NCBI RefSeq assembly: GCF_047675955.1
Contig: NC_132926.1
Span: forward strand, 14,699,326-14,763,325
Length of the DNA stretch: 64,000 bases
Origin: Chlorocebus sabaeus
Taxonomy: Eukaryota; Chordata; Mammalia; Primates; Cercopithecidae
Direction: 5' to 3'
Below the pieces are notes generated by a model. That model made no database searches. It had not been told where the DNA came from and saw only the letters and a program-made list of their open reading frames with translations. The translations under genes and the position numbers were made by a program. Of the stretch, positions 35,200-46,038 are shown in pieces (the first letter of the stretch is position 1; each line of letters opens with the position of its first letter).

Positions 35200-35460
35200 T
35201 TGCATTTACAGACGTGAATTCAGAGTCAGACTGATTGGGTCAAAGTCCAGCTCTCTCCATTTCTAGGTATGTGATTTTTCCAAGTCAGTTAATCTTTAAA
35301 GCCTCAGGTTTCTCATCTGTATATTGGGAAAGCTAATACTTTCTACTACATAGGATTGTTGGGGCTTGTGGGGAACATACTGCATAGTAAACTGTTCGGT
35401 AAAAGCCTGGCTCGAGGTTGATACTAAATATATCATTGCTGCATCGTTACTAAGTGCTAG
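35200..35460 (+). mobile_element. MIR SINE
   Basis: The phrases 'gactgattgggtcaaagtcc', 'ttccaagtcagttaatcttt', 'cctcaggtttctcatctgta', 'acataggattgttggggctt' and 'ggtaaaagcctggctcgagg' follow plus-strand MIR order over nearly its full length. Confidence 0.85.
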
Positions 35461-36212
35461 TCTGCGTCTCTGAACCACTGGAGGAAGGATGTTCGATTCA
35501 GAAGACACTTAAGCTGCAAGTCAGGCCATAGGAATATTGGCCCATAAACTCAGCAGGGTTCAGAATTCTTAGAAAGATAATCAGCAGGGCAGGGCATTGT
35601 TCTAGTTCTATCTGACTACAGCAGAGACATGCTCAGCATACTTATTCTGAGAACCTTAGCTTCTTCAGCCGAAAGTAAGGTGATGCAACTGTGAAGTAAG
35701 ACTTGGGGATGTGCAAAGAGGTCTTTTCAAGTACACAATTCTCTGATTTGAAAATAAAGTAAAATAAGCAGAGATTTTGTTTGGGTGTTCCTTTTACATT
35801 TTCACTTACCCCTTTAGTTTTAGATACTAAACCTGTGGCCTTCCCTGCTTGATATTCACAGCACACTTTGCTGATGGATCAAATTATTCTTTTTATTGGG
35901 CTTGGACAAGACTTCAGAATACTACTTAATACTGCATTCTAGTGTGTTGAGCCACTGTTAATCCTTCCAAATTTTAATTTTAAGGATAGCACATACTCTT
36001 TATCTCTGTTTTGTGAAGCATCTTACATATTTAGACCATCTTCTGTTACAGTCATATATATTTCTTTTTACTAATCAAAGCCAAAAGATATGGCTGTCTT
36101 ATGTTCCATTTTCTCCAGACTCTTATAACTAGCTAACTATAGAATTAATTCTCAGTTCCAAGGGATTTACACTTTAAAAGGAACTTCATTAATTCTTTTA
36201 AAAGTATTTATG
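35461..36212. other. Unassigned sequence
   Basis: I see no recognisable repeat. The minus frame 35642-35866 (74 codons) has no domain. Confidence 0.35.
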
Positions 36213-36506
36213 GGACCGGGTGCGATGGCTCACGCCTGTAATCCCAGCACTTGGGAGGCTGAGGTGGGCGGATCACAAGGTCAGGAGATCGAGACCATCC
36301 TGCCTAACACGGTGAAACCCCACCTCTACTAAAAATACAAAAAATTAGCAGGGTGTGGTGGCGGGCACCTGTATTCCCAGTTACTCAGGAGGCTGAGGCA
36401 GGAGAATGGCATGAACCCGGGAGGAGGAGCTTGCAGTGAGCAGAGATTGTGCCACTGTACTTCAGCCTGGGCAACAGAGCAAGACTCCGTCTCAAAAAAA
36501 AAAAAA
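36213..36506 (+). mobile_element. AluY SINE, full length
   Basis: It is a sense Alu from 'ggaccgggtgcgatggctca' to an A16 tail. 'gtcaggagatcgagaccatc' and 'ggcatgaacccgggagg' are AluY-type. A 13-14-bp target duplication (aaaagtattta(t/c)gg) flanks it at about 36200-36212 and 36507-36520. Confidence 0.95.
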
Positions 36507-36520
36507 AAAGTATTTACGGA

Positions 36521-37317
36521 AGTCATTCTCTGTTCTTCCCACTATGCATTTTCAAACAATGGAAGGGACAACCAAATAAACAGGCAACTGCAGTCCAGTG
36601 TGTCTGTGCAATGGCCACCCAGGGGATGAGGACCTGGATAGGCGTGTCAGGGAGACATGCAGTTAATCTTGGGGATTAAGGGGCTGTTTTTAGGAGACCA
36701 TTATGGATGACAATATTCTAGCACAGGGAACAGTGTGGAGCCTGATGGAGAGAGACACCATGGTCTGGTCAGAGAATGTCAAGTCACTCAGAATAGTAAA
36801 GCATGGTATATGACAGTCTGGGCTTGTGGGAAAATGGAGACACATTTGAAAATAAATGTGAGAAAAATGAGAAGGTGATCTGAAGCCATCATCTTATAGA
36901 AAGAGATGCAGTGCTTTGACCAGAAAGGTAGTTACAAAGGTTAAAAACAACCAGGGAGTTACTGGTAAAGGAAAAACTAAGGAAAAGAGCTCAAGTTACT
37001 GCACATAGAGGTTGCCTGTTAAGGGTAATCAGATCTGAACACAAGATCAGTACATACAATGAGGAAAGGGGAGGATAAATTTCTCTCTGTGGCATTTGGA
37101 GATAGATTTATTTTCTTGTCAACACAAAGGCAAATACCGAGCACTTGTTTGAACCCTAATAAAACAGAAATTTAATCACTTAGAGGGATACTTTGTCAGG
37201 CTATTATATTTCGAGTTCCTGATGACTTATTTTTCTTTGTTAAATAACCTAAGCATAACAGCTAGGGATGGTGATAGAATAGCAGGTCAACAAGATTATG
37301 AAATACAAATTTGACTT
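36521..37317. other. Unassigned sequence
   Basis: I see no recognisable repeat or coding region. Confidence 0.35.
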
Positions 37318-37333
37318 AAAATTGATAACTCTT

Positions 37334-37610
37334 GGCTGGGTGCAGTGGCTCACACCTGTAATCCAAGCACTTTGGGAGGCCGAGGCAGGCGGATCATCTG
37401 AGGTCAGGAGTTCGAGACCAGCTTGCCCAACATGGTGAAACTCCGTCTCTACTAAAAATACAAAAATTAGCTGGGCGTGATGGCGGGTGCCTGTAATCCC
37501 AGTTAGAGGGTGAGGCAGGAGAATCGCTTGGACGTGAAGGTAGAGGTTGCAGTGAGAGGAGATGGTGCCAGTGCACTTCAGGCAACAAGAGCTAAACTCT
37601 ACCACACAAA
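37334..37610 (+). mobile_element. AluS SINE, full length
   Basis: It is a sense Alu with a perfect 16-bp target duplication (aaaattgataactctt) at 37318-37333 and 37611-37626. It has short internal deletions near 37500 and 37580. The 118-codon minus frame over it is antisense Alu. Confidence 0.96.
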
Positions 37611-37639
37611 AAAATTGATAACTCTTGCGTTCAAAATGT

Positions 37640-37948
37640 ATGGGTTAATCCACTGCAATGTGCCAGGCACTGTGATAAATGCTGAAAATAAAGCGGTAAA
37701 CGAATTAACATGGCTTCAGGGAGCTTATAATCTAGTTAACAGATATTAAACTAATAAACACTGAATGCATACGTGATTACAATTAGAAATAAGTCCTTAT
37801 AAGGAAAAGTGAAATATAGAATGAAAGGTTCAAATTGGAGGAACTATTTCTAAAAGTGGGAGCCAAGGAGGGCCTTCTATGGAAGGGAAGTGCATGCTGA
37901 GCTCCAAACAAGGAGCAGGTGCCATTGTGGACAGTGTTCCAGACAGAA
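37640..37948 (-). mobile_element. L2 LINE 3' region (first part)
   Basis: The phrases 'aatgtgccaggcactgtgat', 'cttcagggagcttataatct' and 'ggagggccttctatggaagg' are reverse-complement L2 text. The copy is split by the MER20 that follows. Confidence 0.75.
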
Positions 37949-38065
37949 CAGCCTTTCTCAGGCAGATGGCGGTTTTACCCTTAAGGGGTCATTCAGCAAC
38001 ATCCAGAGGCATTTTTGGTTGTCACAACAGGGATGACTGTGGTGCTACTGGCATCTAAAGACAGG
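37949..38065 (+). mobile_element. MER20 hAT-Charlie fragment nested in L2
   Basis: It starts at a diverged terminus 'cagcctttctcaggcagatg' and runs through 'aggcatttttggttgtcaca' and 'gtggtgctactggcatctaa', then stops, so about half the element is missing. L2-like text continues on both sides. Confidence 0.8.
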
Positions 38066-38280
38066 CAAGAACCAGGCAAGTGTGGGAAACTGGAGGAGGG
38101 TAAGGGCTGGAAGGAAGAGGAAGGATGTGCAGAGGCCGTGGAATGGCAGGGCTAAATCGTGCAGGGCCTGGTTGACTGCCCCAGATAGAGAGTGTAGATG
38201 CTTGTTTTCCCAAGTTAGGTGATGGGCTTCTTGATTTTTTAAAGAAGGACTGTTAATGGGTTGATTTACTTTTTAAGGTC
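38066..38280 (-). mobile_element. L2 LINE 3' region (second part)
   Basis: The phrases 'ggcagggctaaatcgtgcag' and 'tgcaggg..ctggttgac' with a purine-rich preceding stretch continue the L2 interrupted by the MER20. Confidence 0.55.
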
Positions 38281-39308
38281 TTACCGGCTGTTGGGTGAGA
38301 ATGGAAGAGGAGGAGGTGGGAAGTAGGGAATGGGTCCAGGGAGGTGCAAGAGGAGCAGCTGGGAGACCCTCAGGAGGCTGTAGCACGAGTCTCGCTGACA
38401 AAGTGTGGTTTCGAGTGCAAACAGGGCCTTCGCGCTAACGGAGACATTTGCGATCAAAGAGCAACTGGTCATTCCAGCTTAGAAAATATAGCACAATATC
38501 TTTTCAAAGAATAGCTCATAATCCTTTCACCATCTGTTTTTCCGATTTCTGTTGATTTGTTTAAATATATATTGAGTATTTTCCTACAAAGAAAAGGGAG
38601 GCTCACTATTTTAGACAACGATAAATAAGTGAGCTCCCGATCCTTCAGTAAAAACATGTGAAGTGTAGAGATAAAAGGTGTGGCAGAGAACTACATGAAA
38701 TCCACAGACTGTGAAGGAAGACAATGGAACTACTATTGTTCTATGTATTTCAGGAGTCATCACAAGTATTAACCTTACTTTACTTTGGTTTTTATACCTT
38801 GGCTGGCTTTGATGAAAGTATCAGAGGAAATGTGTACGTTTCATCAGGGACTCTTTTAAATTTTTATAATATCATAAGTTGTAGTGGAAAAAATAATAGG
38901 TTATTTTTTTTTCAGAACTACAGATACTCGTCCCAAGGAAAAAAACACTCACAGGTAATCAAACCTAGACAGCAGTTTCCCAAATACCAACCCTTCAAAT
39001 ATAATATCACCTCATGATTTTCATCATAGCCATGTATCACCTGGCCTCTTCTTTACTTAATATTTTTGTTTGCAAATCAATTCTTTTTTAAAAAAATCAC
39101 CATTCTAAGTGGAAATTCACTTAGTAGGCACAAATAGAGGGTAATGTTTAAAATAAAATGTAAAAAGTTCAACACAATATGCTTCAATTCCAGCTATTTT
39201 TGTCTGATTCAGAGACAAACCTGAACGCTCTCCCTCTGTTAAAATGTGAAAATCACACGTTTTAGAGAGGCCATAAAGTCTAGCATCCCACTGAGACTCC
39301 TCCAATGG
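38281..39308. other. Unassigned sequence with a small CpG cluster
   Basis: No repeat family was recognised. Between about 38388 and 38452 there are seven or eight CpG dinucleotides in some 65 bp, far above the window's background. Frames of 62-97 codons nearby show no domains. Confidence 0.4.
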
Positions 39309-39611
39309 CAGGAGTCTGCAAACTGGCCCAAGGATTGTTTTTATACAAAATGGAGTTAAGAAGGAGTTTTATATTTTTTAATGGCTCAAAATATCAAAAG
39401 AAGAATAACATTTCACATGTAAAATTATACAAAATTCCAATTTCAGTGTGCATAAAATTTTTTTGGAACCACACCCATTCCTTATGTTTTACCTACAACT
39501 GCTTTAGTGCTAAAATGACTGAATTGAGTAGCAGCAACAGAGACCTCATGGCCTGCAAAGCCTAAGATACTTACTATCTGGTCCTTTATAGATAAAATTT
39601 GCCTACCCCTC
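39309..39611 (+). mobile_element. hAT-type nonautonomous DNA transposon (MER family, name uncertain)
   Basis: Terminal text 'caggagtctgcaaactggcc' and 'aatttgcctacccct' frames internal phrases typical of a common mammalian element: 'ggaaccacacccattcctta', 'gagtagcagcaacagagacc', 'atggcctgcaaagcctaaga' and 'actatctggtcctttataga'. Its length (about 300 bp) is somewhat above the roughly 200 bp I recall, so an internal insertion is possible. The 86-codon frame 39305-39565 is not a gene. Confidence 0.7.
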
Positions 39612-39823
39612 ATTATGTGACCCAACTTATTTAACGCCACTGCAGGTGCTGTGCCTATGGTATGTGTAGCTCCCATACTCTGGAAAATTCTGCTCTGTGA
39701 ATAAGCATGACTAAAAACTGGGGTTCTGAATCCCACAAAGGAGGAATAAAGCTTCAGAGACATATTTACCCCATTGGGAAATGATATTGGAAGCAAGAGT
39801 AGATGAATGTTGTCTGAGAATAT

Positions 39824-40979
39824 ACATCCACATGTCTCTAACACCCACATGTCTCTAACATCCACGTGTCTCTTACATCCACATGTCTCTAACATCCACA
39901 CGTCTCTAACATCCACATGTCTCTTATATCCACACGTCTCTAACATCCACATGTCTCTAACATCCACACGTCTCTAACATCCACACGTCTCTAGCATCCA
40001 CATGTCTCTTACATCCACATGTCTCTAACATTCACACGTCTCTAACATCCACACATCTCTAACATTCACACGTCTCTAACATCCACACGTCTCTTATATC
40101 CACACATCTCTAACATTCACACGTCTCTAACATCCACACGTCTCTTACATCCACACGTCTCTAACATCCACACGTCTCTTACATCCACACGTCTCTAACA
40201 TCCACACATCTCTTACATCCACACGTCTCTTATATCCACACGTCTCTAACATCCACATGTCTCTTACATCCACACGTCTCTAACATTCACACGTCTCTAA
40301 CATCCACACGTCTCTAACATCCACATGTCTCTAACATCCACACGTCTCTTACATCCACACGTCTCTTACATCCACACGTCTCTAACATCCACACATCTCT
40401 TACATTCACACGTCTCTAACATCCACACGTCTCTTACATCCACACGTCTCTAACATCCACACATCTCTTACATTCACACGTCTCTAACATTCACACGTCT
40501 CTAACATCCACACGTCTCTAACATCCACATGTCTCTAACATCCACACGTCTCTAACATCCACACGTCTCTTACATCCACACGTCTCTAACATCCACACGT
40601 CTCTTACATCCACACGTCTCTAACATCCACACGTCTCTAACATCCACACGTCTCTAACATTCACACGTCTCTTACATCCACACGTCTCTAACATCCACAC
40701 GTCTCTTACATCCACACGTCTCTAACATCCACACGTCTCTAACATCCACACGTCTCTAACATTCACACGTCTCTTACATCCACACGTCTCTAACATCCAC
40801 ATGTCTCTAACATCCACACGTCTCTTACATCCACACGTCTCTAACATCCACATGTCTCTTACATCCACACGTCTCTTATATCCACATGTCTCTAACATCC
40901 ACACGTCTCTAACATCCACATGTCTCTTACATCCACACGTCTCTTATATCCACACGTCTCTAACATCCACATGTCTCTT
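39824..40979. repeat. 17-bp minisatellite, 68 copies
   Basis: The consensus unit is acatccacacgtctct followed by A or T. I read 68 consecutive units (68 x 17 = 1156 bp) with no insertion or deletion. Variants are substitutions: CACG to CATG in 15 units, CACG to CACA in 5, ACATC to ACATT in several, a TATATCC start in a few, and the A/T at position 17. Minus-strand frames (39482-39967, 40722-40919) read a 17-residue repeat (MDVRDVWMLETCGYKRR-like) because 51 bp equal 17 codons. An A at position 17 gives a TAG stop in one frame, so no frame spans the array. It is not a CRISPR array, as there are no spacers. Confidence 0.97.
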
Positions 40980-41503
40980 ACGTGCAGCTTAACTGGAATG
41001 TCAACAGAAGTAGTTTGGTGGCTGTTTGCTCCTGCTGTACCAACTCAAGTGTAAAATAATGGGCTATTTATCTACTTGTGATGACAATTTTTTTTCTGCA
41101 TGTAAACATTAAAATCCCTTCTGATGAACAATGTGATTACACGGTCCAGTTTCAGTGAGCTTCTATAGTTAGTTTCACTTAACGCACTTACCACAACTAA
41201 TGAGAACTATTCATGCACACCAAGAGATTAAGAGCTGGGGCCCGATTCTCAAAAGGACGGGAAAGGAAAGAAATGATTAGCAGGCTCACAATGCAACAAC
41301 CAGACTTTTTCCACTAAGCTCATTTAAAAGACAACATACTAAGGAAGCAAAGAAATGACAGAGTGGATAGGCTCAGCATGAAGGAACCTCCCATGAAAAC
41401 ATGACTGTTTTAATTACTATGTAAAAACAGGAGTATAATTTGTAACTAATTCATCAAACTCAGGTGCAGAAAATACAGCTGAGTCACCTGTAGTCCTGGG
41501 GAA
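40980..41503. other. Unassigned sequence
   Basis: This is the right flank of the minisatellite, with no recognisable repeat. Confidence 0.35.
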
Positions 41504-41543
41504 AGGGATGCTTTGCTATTTTAAGGGATGCTCTGCTGTTTTA
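41504..41543. repeat. 20-bp tandem duplication
   Basis: Two abutting 20-mers, agggatgct(t/c)tgct(a/g)tttta, at 41504-41523 and 41524-41543, 18/20 identical. Confidence 0.95.
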
Positions 41544-41545
41544 AG

Positions 41546-41702
41546 TATTGGTTCAGAACCTGGGCTGTAGATGAGAATCACCTGGGAAGCTCTTAACAGC
41601 CCGAGTCCCAGGCCACACCCTGACCAATTCAATCAGGATCCCAGTTTTGTAGAGATCCCCAGGTGCTTCCAACATGAGGCCATAGTTGAGATCCAGCACT
41701 CT
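41546..41702 (+). mobile_element. MER5A-like hAT transposon
   Basis: The phrases 'attggttcagaacctgggct', 'gatgagaatcacctgggaag', 'gagtcccaggccacaccctg' and 'ccccaggtgcttccaacatg' follow MER5A order (TTCTCAAAC, AGAATCACCTGG, GGGCCCCACCC). Its length is near the family's roughly 190 bp. The strand is by motif order and less certain. Confidence 0.7.
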
Positions 41703-42754
41703 CTTACTGCCTTACCTTGTAAGTTGATAGCCACAAGATGTTAAATGGGCTCACTTGGGACGAAAAATTGAGCTGGATAAGCTCAGAGGAGACAGAGTGA
41801 ATAGAGAAACTCCAGCAAGATGTCGATTTAGGAGGCTAATGATTTTTGTACATTTCTGATAATACTAAAATCTCAACTTGAGATTTCTGGTGCCCTTCTA
41901 AAAATCTTAGTTAAATAGAATTGTGAAAAGTGCATTCAATCAATTAGTCTGTTGTGTATCCAAAATATATTTTAAATAGTTAATAGGAATGATTGTGCTG
42001 CGCTCTTTAGTTCCACCCTTAAGCTAAATCTTTGGGGGACACTTACATCCAGTAAGGAATATTCCAAGTAATTAGCCTTCATATACAGTAATGGTGGCAC
42101 TACAACATCCTGAACATGCTAGGCGAGGCAGTGGACTCTGAACTGTAAATGAAACACAGTATTACGATCTATCAGCATATTGGTTTTGCTTCTGGGTATG
42201 AAATTACCCAAGCTATATTTTTTCCACTATCAACTCCAGGGCCCTTCACTCTTGCCCATACTTAATAACCTCTGCCTTAATCAACATTTTTTTTTTTTTT
42301 GCCTAGGAATTTCTTAAAAGGTAGGTAACAATGAGGGAGAGGAGCACTGATGTTTGGCATTATGACAGTTACCCAGTCTTCCAGTAACAATGCCTACGTT
42401 TATCCATTGAGACTATTCCTTAGGAAATAAATTTTGAATAGTCCGAATCAAGCTAAAATTGAATCAAGCTAAGCATTCTTCTGGAAACCCAATGCATCTT
42501 ACAGGAAAATTATGTAACTCTCTAAAAAGGTATTCATTAAATCCTAACTATTCATATAGCAAGTGTCAAACGAAATTTAGAGAAGGAATTTTTTTAACAT
42601 ATTAAAGTTCCATTATCCTCAATTTTCCCATGCTCAACCAAACGCTTTTGCCTAGCCCCTCTCTTGACCAATGGGGGCAGATTTCTTAGACTTTGGAGAG
42701 TTGGTAGGGCAATTCCCAGCAGTGGAATGGTATGAGTCAGTCTTCCCAGAGGTT
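41703..42754. other. Unassigned sequence
   Basis: I see no recognisable repeat apart from a T run at 42289-42300. Confidence 0.35.
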
Positions 42755-42965
42755 ATGATATTTGCATTTATTGGGCATCGTATATACAGAATGCCAGCCA
42801 CACTCTACTAATAGCTCAGCACAAACCAATGAGTTAGAGAATAGCATTCCTAATTACAGATGAAACATACGAGGCTCTCACAAAGGCTATGTAAAATGCC
42901 CTTTAATCAGTGGCCGTTCTGTGATTCAGATCCAGGGCTGTTTGTCTCTAAAGCTTGGGCTCTCA
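42755..42965 (-). mobile_element. MIR SINE
   Basis: The phrases 'gcatttattgggcatcgtat', 'aaccaatgagttagagaata', 'aattacagatgaaacatacg' and 'tctgtgattcagatccaggg' are reverse-complement MIR order. Confidence 0.7.
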
Positions 42966-43272
42966 GTTGCTACTCCCTACTGCCAACTCAAGCCATCAAG
43001 CCGACCAGGCAGCTCTTTGAAGGACCAGTGGAGGAGCTCAAAATGGCCTAATTCCCAGCATGAGTGCATATGCAACACTATCGTCCATCTGCCACAATTC
43101 TACTGTGTATTGATGCCATTCTAGAAGAAAGCCCAAAGGCCATTTGGGCAACCTCTTAACAGTTCACCACTTTATTTGTTAATCTAATCGATCTATCTTT
43201 TTCTTGGGAAGGAGGCACCTGCTTGAACAGTTGGGTCTCCCTACCTTATTGGATACAGGGTATGAATAAATA

Positions 43273-43311
43273 CAATTGCTTCTGCCAGAAGCAATTGTTC
43301 TGCCAGAAGCA
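43273..43311. repeat. Palindrome with overlapping direct repeat
   Basis: A 12-bp-arm palindrome (caattgcttctg, 1-nt centre) spans 43273-43297. Its 14-mer ttctgccagaagca repeats directly at 43298-43311 (period 18). Confidence 0.95.
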
Positions 43312-43477
43312 CATACACAAACTGGATGTGGCTTGGAGGTATATATTTTTAAAGTCATGCATATATATTTAATTAATAGTCTGTAACATAAGAAATGTGG
43401 TTTAGGCGATGCTGCTAACAACGTTCTGTTTTCAGTAATATTTCCTGTGGCAGTAATACCTACATATCAGTCCAGGC

Positions 43478-43645
43478 ACTGGCTGTGTCTAAAATGCCTG
43501 AGATGTTAATTAAAAATACAGATTCCTCAGGTTCACCCAAACCAAATGGAATCAGACTATCCAGGGGTGATGATCCGGAAACTGTGTTTCCAATAAAGCA
43601 CCAGGTGACAGTAGTGCACAGCCAGAATTAAGAACTAATTTACTA
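43478..43645 (+). mobile_element. MER5-like hAT transposon fragment
   Basis: The phrases 'gttaattaaaaatacagatt', 'ctcaggttcacccaaacc', 'ggaatcagactatccagggg' and 'aataaagcaccaggtgacag' follow the MER5A/B order. The 5' terminus is not clear. Confidence 0.6.
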
Positions 43646-43679
43646 AGTTAGAGTGAATGCGGGCAATTGCCTTGGGCCA

Positions 43680-43960
43680 ATTCATTTGACCTTTTTAATA
43701 ATTATTGACCTAATACTATTTGCCAGCACTATTCTAGACCCCGAGAACAACCTGTGAACAGTGCAGATAAGGTCTGTCATATGAACTTTATAGTATAGTG
43801 AGGGGAGACCAGCGGCAAGCAAGTAGACATATGCAGAAATGAGATCATTTCAGGTAGTGGCATTCCAGGGTGGCAAAGAGGGCAGGAAGAAAGAGAAGGC
43901 TATCAAGCAATTATTCAGGAAGGCAGATGGTTTGGTAGCAAGGCAGAGGGTCAAGAAGGA
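43680..43960 (-). mobile_element. L2 LINE 3' region
   Basis: The phrases 'aataattattgacctaatac', 'tttgccagcactattctaga', 'gaacaacctgtgaacagtgc' and 'agtggcattccagggtggca' are reverse-complement L2 text. Confidence 0.7.
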
Positions 43961-44979
43961 GGTCCTCCTCTCCTGCAAATGGTGCTAAAAAAATGGGCGC
44001 GACATTAACCACATGGGCAACTTCAGATCTCAGATCCAGACTACTTAAGATAGTTTTTTTGTATATCACTTACCTCTGCAAAGGCCAACTGGTTTGGGAC
44101 CAGGCTGTGCCCTCAACCTCTCTTCCTCTGACCCCTCTTTCTCCTGCCTGTGAGATCCCCCTTGCCCATCAATTTCCTGAAGACTCTCCGGAGACCTCCC
44201 AGTTCTCCTAACCACCAGGAGCCACAGCGTCTCTTCCCTGAAGTGAGGAAGAGTTGGGATTTGAACCCAGTTCTGTGTGAGCACAATGACCCTACTCTTT
44301 CTAAAATACCATCAGGTAATACGTAGTAGAGGACTATTTTCTGGTAGTGATTGCTGAGGGACGGAAGTGGGGAAGGCAAACAGGTACAATAAGATTGGAG
44401 AAATGGGATATAAGGGAAAACTCCATCTTCATTTGCACACTATTCAATTTAAACTGATCTTAACTGGGTAAACACCTGCTGGTGGAAGACACAGTGTGAC
44501 TTGCCTCAGGCTTTATCCAGACTATCCAACTCTGTCTACTTCCTTCCCTTGAACTGGGAAGCCAGAAGAACAGGAAGAAATTGTTCTTATTTGTTCTAGG
44601 TCTTATTTTTTTCCACTCATGAGCCAAGATGCAGCGAGTATTTCTGCAGTCAGAGGAGAGGCGGTCCTTACAAATTTTGCAATTGGAAGGATGAGGCAAA
44701 ACGGGGCCAAAGGTAGGTGAAGGTTGGGGTGGGGCAGGGGAGGAAAATCACAAGTGTGTGAGACAGAATATATGTTATAAGTCATGTTTTTCCAGTGTCT
44801 GACACAGCATAAGACACTGGTTGCCCAGAAAATGATACTAGGTGTGACAAAGTGTCAAACAACTTTGGGTCTCCAGAACATTTTCATTAGAAATACTTTG
44901 TTTTCAATTTGTCTTCAAAATTTCTGGTTATATTAAGGACAAAGTCTCAGTTTGTTCCTAGCATTTCATTGCTTATATT
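43961..44979. other. Unassigned sequence
   Basis: No recognisable repeat. Overlapping frames of 60-88 codons at 43993-44785 have no domain. Confidence 0.35.
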
Positions 44980-44980
44980 C

Positions 44981-44984
44981 CTCT

Positions 44985-45021
<37 letters not shown>

Positions 45022-45141
45022 CAGACACACACACACACACTTGTATATATGAATATATATACAAATATATACGTATATATACGAATATATATGTACATAC
45101 ATATATATACACAAATATGTGTGTGTGCATATGTGTGTGTG
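44981..45141. repeat. Compound (CT)n(CA)n(TA)n microsatellite
   Basis: A CT run at about 44981-45006 passes into CA with one GA break, then into imperfect ATATATAC/ATATACG units, and ends with GTGTGTG. The 82-codon frame across it is an artefact. Confidence 0.92.
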
Positions 45142-45324
45142 ATTTTACTTGTTTATACTGGTATTTCCTTTTAAACAGTGATGAAATGTTTTTATTTTAA
45201 AGAGACTTAAGTTGCAAGGAGGAATTATTTTAAATAAAATATCAAGAATATATTGTAGGTGGCACTAAAGATGGGACAGAAATCAAGGTGATAGAAAATA
45301 GAAAATGGCTGAAGTTTGATAAAT

Positions 45325-45455
45325 GTTATCTAACCCAATCTCTTTTCTTTATAGATGAAAAAACCAAGGCCCGGATAACTAACTAATTCACAGCCACACA
45401 AGTATTTAGTCACAAAAAATGGTAATAGCATGCAGCTCTCTCTGTTCAGTGCCCT
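45325..45455 (-). mobile_element. MIR SINE fragment
   Basis: The phrases 'tatctaacccaatctctttt', 'tagatgaaaaaaccaaggcc' and 'taactaattcacagccacac' are reverse-complement MIR core. Confidence 0.65.
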
Positions 45456-46038
45456 TTTTAGGATGTGAAGAAAGATATCTGTACAAATATGAGAAGTCCT
45501 TCCCAAATAAGTAAAGTAACTGGCATAACAGAGGAACTCTTTGGCAAATCTACTCTGTATACCGACTCAAGAAAAACAGGGAAAAAACCCCAATCTGTTC
45601 TTTCTAGTTGTGTGCCAATAAAAAGTCACCAGATCTTTCTGAACCTCACTTTCCTCTTCTGTTAAAATGTTTTTAAAAAATCCATCAACATAAACAAAAA
45701 TATAACTTTACTTGTGTCAAAAGATTTTAAGAATTAAGGATGATAACAATATAATGGCTTGACATTTAGGAAGTGATCATATACAGCATTAATTATTTTT
45801 CCTTTTGCTCCGCAAAATATGTTTTGGGGTTTGAATTACTAAAAAAAAAAAAAAAAAAAAAAGTGTGTTTTTTTGTAAATTTCACCTCTTTCATTCCCAG
45901 ATGACTTTCTTTTCAATAGGAAGTGAAGTTCCCGGGTCATGGGCCCAAAATAATGGCAAACCAAAAGAACCCTTCATACTGAAAGCAAAATTAATAGCAG
46001 CAGCAAAGTCTCTGAGAGTTTAAGAGCAGATGAAAAGG
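45456..46038. other. Unassigned sequence with a poly(A) run
   Basis: No repeat family was recognised. A pure A run of about 22 nt lies at 45841-45862. Confidence 0.4.

Noticed and set aside
39482..39967. 161-codon minus-strand frame
   Set aside because: It runs from the minisatellite through unassigned sequence into a DNA transposon. It is a chance junction, not a gene.
39824..40979. Minisatellite as a CRISPR array or a protein-repeat gene
   Set aside because: There are no unique spacers and the unit is 17 bp. The 17-residue peptide repeat exists only because 51 bp equals 17 codons, and the A/T variant creates TAG stops, so no frame spans the array.
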